Of a stretch of DNA of 64,000 bases, positions 59,604 through 64,000 are shown one piece after another. The notes under the pieces were generated by a model. That model was not told where the DNA came from, searched no databases, and saw only the letters and a list, made by a program, of their open reading frames with translations. Location of the stretch: positions 11,333-75,332 of the forward strand of contig DDTM01000086.1 of assembly GCA_002344075.1 (NCBI GenBank). Reading direction: 5' to 3'. The translations under genes and the position numbers were made by a program. Numbering within the stretch: position 1 is the stretch's first letter; every line of letters begins with the position of its first letter. The DNA comes from Bacteroidetes bacterium UBA2364. Its GTDB lineage: Bacteria > Bacteroidota > Rhodothermia > Rhodothermales > UBA2364.

Positions 59604-59909
59604 GTATAAAAGATATTCTTTATCAATGCCGAGAATTTTTGAAAGACACGCCAACGGCACAGACAATGTGTTGATTTTTGTGCACGTACGTTCAAAACGT
59701 GTAGCGTTTGGCCAGTTTGGATGTTGAGCACCCTGTCTTTGTCCCTTGTTCGAGGAAAAAATCTTATCGAAAACCAAGTGGCTACTCCTTGTATTCGTCC
59801 AATTGGTCGCATCAAACGGCCTTTTGGTCGCAAATCGCACAACATTTATGAACCTACCAGTGTTGTTCGCCGTCCATCTTGCAAAATCAAACCCAAACCA
59901 AAACGTAAT
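59604..59909. promoter_or_regulatory. 306-base upstream region of the TonB receptor with a direct repeat
   Basis: No gene is convincing here. TTGGTCGCA occurs at 59803-59811 and 59824-59832, spaced 21 bases (two helical turns), about 80 bases before the receptor start. This spacing is typical of a tandem dimer-binding site. Confidence 0.3.
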
Positions 59910-62438
59910 ATGAAACGTATCGTATCCCTACTGATATTGGTCTTTGCGCTGGCAGGCCCCATACACGCCCAGAATCCAGCAAGTGGCGCCAATGCTCCTA
60001 AAATCGGGAGAGTTAGTGGCGCTGTTGTAGATGCAGCCTCCAACCAACCCATTCCATTTGCAACCGTCGTGCTTCAAAAATCTAAGCCATCTCCTGCACG
60101 ATTGGCCACCATGCCCAAAGAAATGCAAGAACGTATCCAAAATGCGCCTATAGACTCCTCGGTGGTCGCGGGTATGGTGTCCGACGAAAAAGGCCGTTTT
60201 AATTTAGAGAACCTACCTTACGGGATGTTTAAGCTCAAGATCAGTTTTATTGGATATAAAGCCGTCATCAAAACCGATTTGGCCCTCACGCCAAATCAAG
60301 CAGAAATTTCTTTGGGCACCATTGCTCTAACGGAAATCATCAATACCAAAGAAATCACCATTACGGCAGAACGAGATTTGGTACAGGTTGCCCCAGACCG
60401 TAAGATTTATAATATCGGAAAAGACCTTACGGCCACAGGAGGTAATGGCATAGATGTGATGCGCAACATCCCCTCGGTACAAGTGGACATGGATAACAAC
60501 GTCTCGATGCGGGGAAGTGGAAATATTCAGGTTTTGATAGATGGCAAACCGTCTAACTTGCCTATCGCTACGCTCCTCGAACAAACCCCTTCGTCACAAA
60601 TTGACCGTATCGAAATTATCACCAATCCTTCGGCAAAATATGATTCCGATTCTTCTGCAGGAATCATTAACATTGTCCTGAAACGTCCGAATCAAGCCGG
60701 ATATAATGCCAGTATTTCCAGCAATATTGGCACAGGATTTAAGGAAAACTCCTTACGCACCTCCAATAATATTGCCCTGAATTACCGCGCACCCAAGTAC
60801 AATGCTTTTGTTAATCTTGGGTATAACCGAATGGCAATGGGATTTGAAGGTTTTTCAACCCGTACCAATCTCACCAACGGCGTCGCATCTGCCATTATTC
60901 TACAAGACAGTGATGGATACCGCCTGTTTAATAACGGAAACTTCCGGGCAGGTTTCGACTATTTTTTTGATAACCGCACGTCCCTCAGTCTCTCTGGAGG
61001 ATATAACCTACGGGATGGTGGTGGAAGATCCGTAACGGCTTATACCTTTATGGACGGTCAGAACAGCCTCACCGACCGTTACAACCGGGATACCGACAAC
61101 GAGGGAGGCAATAATGGTTGGGAAACGGCCCTCGACTTTCGCAAAATCTTTGGAGGTGCAGGGCATGAACTTACCGCCAATGTTGGGTTTAATCGTGGTG
61201 AACAGGATGATCTCCAGACCTATTCAGAATATGATGTGGTGAATAACATTCCACAAACCGACCTTAGTCAACAACGAGATAACACGATTGGTAACGACCA
61301 TTTGTTTACGGCCCAAACCGATTATACCCGCCCCCTCAGCAATGGCGGAAAGCTGGAATTAGGTTATAAATTTACCCAACGACATAACGACCAAGACTAT
61401 CGTGCAACAGATTACTTGAACAACATATGGCAAAACAACCTTCTTCGTACCAATCAGTTTATTTTGGACGAAGACATTCATGCAGGCTATGCCATGTACA
61501 CGGGCCTCATCGGAAAATTCGCTTATCAAGTAGGGATTAGGGCCGTGCAAACGTACCAACGCGGCAATCAAAAAACCACCGATCAGAAGTTCAACCAAAA
61601 CTACTTTAACTTCTTCCCTACCCTGAACGTCCGACAAACACTCGCTTCTAAAAACGAAGTAACATTGGGCTATAGCCGCCGCCAGAACAGGCCCAATCGT
61701 TGGGCAATGAACCCCTTTCCGGATTATAGCGATCCCGTTAACATTCGCGTCGGGAATCCGCTGATCAAACCGGAATACGTAGATGCACTAGAATTAGGCC
61801 ATATGTTGAATTTAAAAAAAGGCTCCCTAACTTCTACAATATTCTACCGCCACACCTCCGATCTCGTTTCTCCCATCAACCGATTGGGCGAAAACGGCAT
61901 CAGTATTACCACATTCGAGAACCTAAAATCTGCTGATTCCTACGGATTGGAGTTTATTGCAACCAATCGTCTGTCCAAAGCCATAAACTTGACCACAAGC
62001 CTAAATGGCTATCGCCGGGAAGTGAGTGGAGTGTCCCAAAACACCAATAGCGGCTTTTCGTGGAGTGTCCGCGTAAATGCAAACCTAACCCTACCCTATG
62101 GTATCAATGGCCAAGTTTCATGGGATTATCAGGCGCCACAGCCCAGCGCACAGGGCACTATGCTAAGCCGCCAAAACACAGATGTTGGGTTAGCAAAAAG
62201 TTTCCTTAATAACTCGCTGATGGTCTCTCTACGTGGTTCCGACATCTTTGATCAGCGCCGTTTTGGCATGAACAATACCGATCCAAACTTCACCTATTCC
62301 TTTACCCGTCGTATGGTCAACCGCAATGTGACCCTTGGTGTAACCTGGAATATTGGTTCGAATGACCGTCAGAACAACCAACGTAATCGAAAAAAGAACT
62401 TAAACGAAGACGGCTCCGCCGGAGGCGATCAGTTCTAA
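59910..62438 (+). CDS. TonB-dependent receptor (outer-membrane beta-barrel, OMP_b-brl_3 type)
   Basis: 842 residues from the ATG at 59910, which opens the signal peptide MKRIVSLLILVFALAGPIHA; an upstream ATG at 59721 would hide it. An N-terminal CarboxypepD_reg-like domain (about 35-125; IGRVSGAVVDAASNQPIPFATVVLQ) is followed by the plug (NVSMRGSGNIQVLIDGKP, IDRIEIITNPSAKYDSDSSAGIINIV). A barrel of repeated aromatic/polar strands then runs to the end. This type imports large or poorly diffusing nutrients, often peptides or metal complexes, using TonB energy. No SusD partner is present, so polysaccharide uptake is less likely. Monocistronic with a terminator. Confidence 0.88.
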   Translation: MKRIVSLLILVFALAGPIHAQNPASGANAPKIGRVSGAVVDAASNQPIPFATVVLQKSKPSPARLATMPKEMQERIQNAPIDSSVVAGMVSDEKGRFNLENLPYGMFKLKISFIGYKAVIKTDLALTPNQAEISLGTIALTEIINTKEITITAERDLVQVAPDRKIYNIGKDLTATGGNGIDVMRNIPSVQVDMDNNVSMRGSGNIQVLIDGKPSNLPIATLLEQTPSSQIDRIEIITNPSAKYDSDSSAGIINIVLKRPNQAGYNASISSNIGTGFKENSLRTSNNIALNYRAPKYNAFVNLGYNRMAMGFEGFSTRTNLTNGVASAIILQDSDGYRLFNNGNFRAGFDYFFDNRTSLSLSGGYNLRDGGGRSVTAYTFMDGQNSLTDRYNRDTDNEGGNNGWETALDFRKIFGGAGHELTANVGFNRGEQDDLQTYSEYDVVNNIPQTDLSQQRDNTIGNDHLFTAQTDYTRPLSNGGKLELGYKFTQRHNDQDYRATDYLNNIWQNNLLRTNQFILDEDIHAGYAMYTGLIGKFAYQVGIRAVQTYQRGNQKTTDQKFNQNYFNFFPTLNVRQTLASKNEVTLGYSRRQNRPNRWAMNPFPDYSDPVNIRVGNPLIKPEYVDALELGHMLNLKKGSLTSTIFYRHTSDLVSPINRLGENGISITTFENLKSADSYGLEFIATNRLSKAINLTTSLNGYRREVSGVSQNTNSGFSWSVRVNANLTLPYGINGQVSWDYQAPQPSAQGTMLSRQNTDVGLAKSFLNNSLMVSLRGSDIFDQRRFGMNNTDPNFTYSFTRRMVNRNVTLGVTWNIGSNDRQNNQRNRKKNLNEDGSAGGDQF

Positions 62439-62463
62439 ACCCCACTACTTTGGGAAAGTGATG

Positions 62464-62489
62464 GGCCGTCTTTATGGACGGCCTTTCTT
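62464..62489 (+). terminator. Intrinsic terminator of the TonB receptor gene
   Basis: 7-bp stem GGCCGTC / GACGGCC, 6-base loop, then TTTCTT, 26 bases past the stop. Confidence 0.75.
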
Positions 62490-62587
62490 ATTATGTATTC
62501 CCCCCCAGTTTATGGTTTTCGTTTTACGGCCTTATTTCCGTATCATGTACATAGCCTCCCGCAAAACTTCACCAAACGGGCACAATC

Positions 62588-63955
62588 ATGAAAGGGTTTC
62601 GCTCCATCACCCTTAGGCTTTTACTCTTACTCCTGTTTTTAGGCGCAATAGAAGCCTTATTGGTGGCTTTCTTTGTACAGCGAGAGACCGAAAAAGCCTT
62701 TGAGCGCTATACACAAATAGACATTCAGAATCGGTTCATCACCAATGTGGCCGACTTTTACCGATCTACTGGTAGTTGGCGAGGCATTGAGGCAGCTTCT
62801 CAGTTTGGGGCAGGCGCACCTCATCCATTGGATCCGTCCACTCCTCATCAGCCACCTGACCCGCCCTACTTTTTGATAGATACCAAGCGACAAGTTTTAA
62901 TCCCAACCACCAAATATCCACTTGGTAGCACGGTTCCGGCGTCACTACTCACTTCCGGAAAACCCATTTTGGTACGTGGATCATTTGTAGGAACCGCTTT
63001 ACCCACCGGAGTCATACTCCCCCTACGCCCCGAAGATCACGACTATTTGGCCCGCATCCGCAACGCATTAATTTATGCAACCGGTGTGAGCGTGGTTGTA
63101 GCTTGGATGCTGGGCGCACTTTTGGCTGGTCGTATGACCAAACCATTGCGATTATTAACCCAAGCCACCCGACAACTCTCCTCCGGCGAACTCGGCACAC
63201 AAGTGGAAGTACACGCCAACGATGAAGTGGGCGATGTTGCTCGCGCCTTTAACCGCATGAGTACCGAGCTGGAAAAAGCCAGAGCACTCCGCCACCAAAT
63301 GACAGCCGATTTGGCCCACGACCTCCGAACACCACTTACGGTTCTATCCGGATATTTAGAGGCACTCAAAGACGGTGATTTAGCGCCCACCCCTGCCCGA
63401 TTCGAGGCCATGTACACCGAAGCCAAACACCTCCAACGACTGATCGAAGACCTGCGTGTGATTTCTCTTGCCGATGCCGACGAACTGCCTCTGAACAAAA
63501 CCGTAAAACGACCACATGAGTTATTGGAACGCGCCGCACGTGCCTTCGAGCAACAAGCAACCCTTCGGCAAATACAACTGAGCATACAAACAACACCGGA
63601 CTTACCAGCCATTTTTGTGGATGAAGACCGAATAGCACAGGTTCTGGGCAATCTGGTGGGGAATGCTCTCCGCTACGCACCAACGGGCAGCGCGGTAGCG
63701 CTAACGGCAAACCAAGAAAGCCACTGGGTGGTCTTTACCGTAGCCGATACAGGTGAAGGAATCCCAAACGCACAACTTCCTTTTGTTTTTGACCGCTTTT
63801 ATCGCGGCGATCCTGCACGGCAACAACCCCATCAATCCTCCGGCCTTGGACTGGCGATCGTGAAATCGGTAGTAGAGGCCCACAAAGGAAGGGTTCAGGT
63901 AGAAAGCCAGTCAGGACAAGGAACCCGTTTCCGGATTCTATTGCCCGCCATATAA
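62588..63955 (+). CDS. Membrane sensor histidine kinase
   Basis: 455 residues. Membrane helices at about 8-30 and 160-180 flank a ~130-residue extracytoplasmic sensor with Pro-rich loops (HPLDPSTPHQPPDPP). A HAMP domain (about 180-233) precedes the dimerisation helices with the phospho-accepting His244 in LAHDLRTPL. The ATPase domain has QVLGNLVGNALRY (N box), VADTGEGIP (G1) and SSGLGLAIVKSVVEAH (G2). BaeS-like layout. Its response regulator is not within the window; the gene before it is separated by a terminator. The signal is unknown. Confidence 0.93.
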   Translation: MKGFRSITLRLLLLLLFLGAIEALLVAFFVQRETEKAFERYTQIDIQNRFITNVADFYRSTGSWRGIEAASQFGAGAPHPLDPSTPHQPPDPPYFLIDTKRQVLIPTTKYPLGSTVPASLLTSGKPILVRGSFVGTALPTGVILPLRPEDHDYLARIRNALIYATGVSVVVAWMLGALLAGRMTKPLRLLTQATRQLSSGELGTQVEVHANDEVGDVARAFNRMSTELEKARALRHQMTADLAHDLRTPLTVLSGYLEALKDGDLAPTPARFEAMYTEAKHLQRLIEDLRVISLADADELPLNKTVKRPHELLERAARAFEQQATLRQIQLSIQTTPDLPAIFVDEDRIAQVLGNLVGNALRYAPTGSAVALTANQESHWVVFTVADTGEGIPNAQLPFVFDRFYRGDPARQQPHQSSGLGLAIVKSVVEAHKGRVQVESQSGQGTRFRILLPAI

Positions 63956-63986
63956 AAAAAATCCGCACAGGGAAAACCATGCGGAT
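63954..63986 (-). terminator. Terminator for a leftward gene beyond the window
   Basis: ATCCGCA / TGCGGAT stem (63961-63967 with 63980-63986). Read leftward it is followed by seven T. It shows that a minus-strand gene ends just to the right and converges on the kinase gene. Confidence 0.65.
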
Positions 63987-64000
63987 GAAACGTGGATGTT

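Overview
The window is an ordinary chromosome segment of a Gram-negative bacterium of the Bacteroidota/Rhodothermota group. The evidence is a C-terminal type IX secretion (T9SS) sorting domain of the NYPNPFNPTT kind, an OMP_b-brl_3-type TonB-dependent receptor, an LptE-like lipoprotein, several Bacteroidota-style lipocalin-like lipoproteins, and few recognisable Shine-Dalgarno sites. The lineage is inferred from protein style, not from a marker gene. No tRNA, rRNA, CRISPR array, insertion sequence or prophage was found.

Left part (1-25 kb). The window opens with a broken DNA methyltransferase, then a secreted intradiol-dioxygenase-like lipoprotein with a thioredoxin-like tail, a barrel-like exported protein and two coupled lipoproteins. 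On the minus strand follow a sugar nucleotidyltransferase, a tandem pair of lexA genes, recO and a large secreted glycosidase-like protein. A run of small minus-strand genes comes next: a GyrI-like pseudogene, two DUF1801-type proteins, a membrane protein, an alpha/beta hydrolase and a TPR protein. Then an envelope group (sigma-54-type regulator, lptE, GT2 glycosyltransferase), then central metabolism and proteostasis: an acyl-CoA carboxylase beta subunit, HtrA protease, fumarase C, panC and a 3-hydroxyacyl-CoA dehydrogenase.

Middle (25.1-47.8 kb). A single minus-strand gene of about 22.7 kb encodes a roughly 7,540-residue secreted protein. It has a signal peptide, 49 Ig/DUF11-like or SdrD-B-like repeats in ordered blocks (6 + 8 + 17 + 6 + 12), a unique carbohydrate-binding-like region and a T9SS sorting domain. 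It is the dominant feature and most likely a giant surface adhesin or filament. Its many opposite-strand open frames are shadows.

Right part (47.9-64 kb). Minus-strand housekeeping genes (a class I methyltransferase, gamma-carbonic anhydrase, a lipoprotein, recQ) diverge from a plus-strand run: a fused PabB-PabC folate enzyme, a LolA-like exported protein, a DUF445 membrane protein, a PHA-system-like small protein, an aldo/keto reductase, PlsC, a small membrane protein, a membrane-anchored amidase-fold protein that has lost all four zinc/catalytic residues, a TonB-dependent receptor and a sensor histidine kinase cut off from any partner regulator by the window edge.

Points to follow up: the giant T9SS protein; the pseudo-amidase; the tandem lexA pair with a palindrome on its promoter; a two-copy short palindromic element with compensatory stem changes; an orphan plus-strand terminator ahead of pabB; and two decayed genes.
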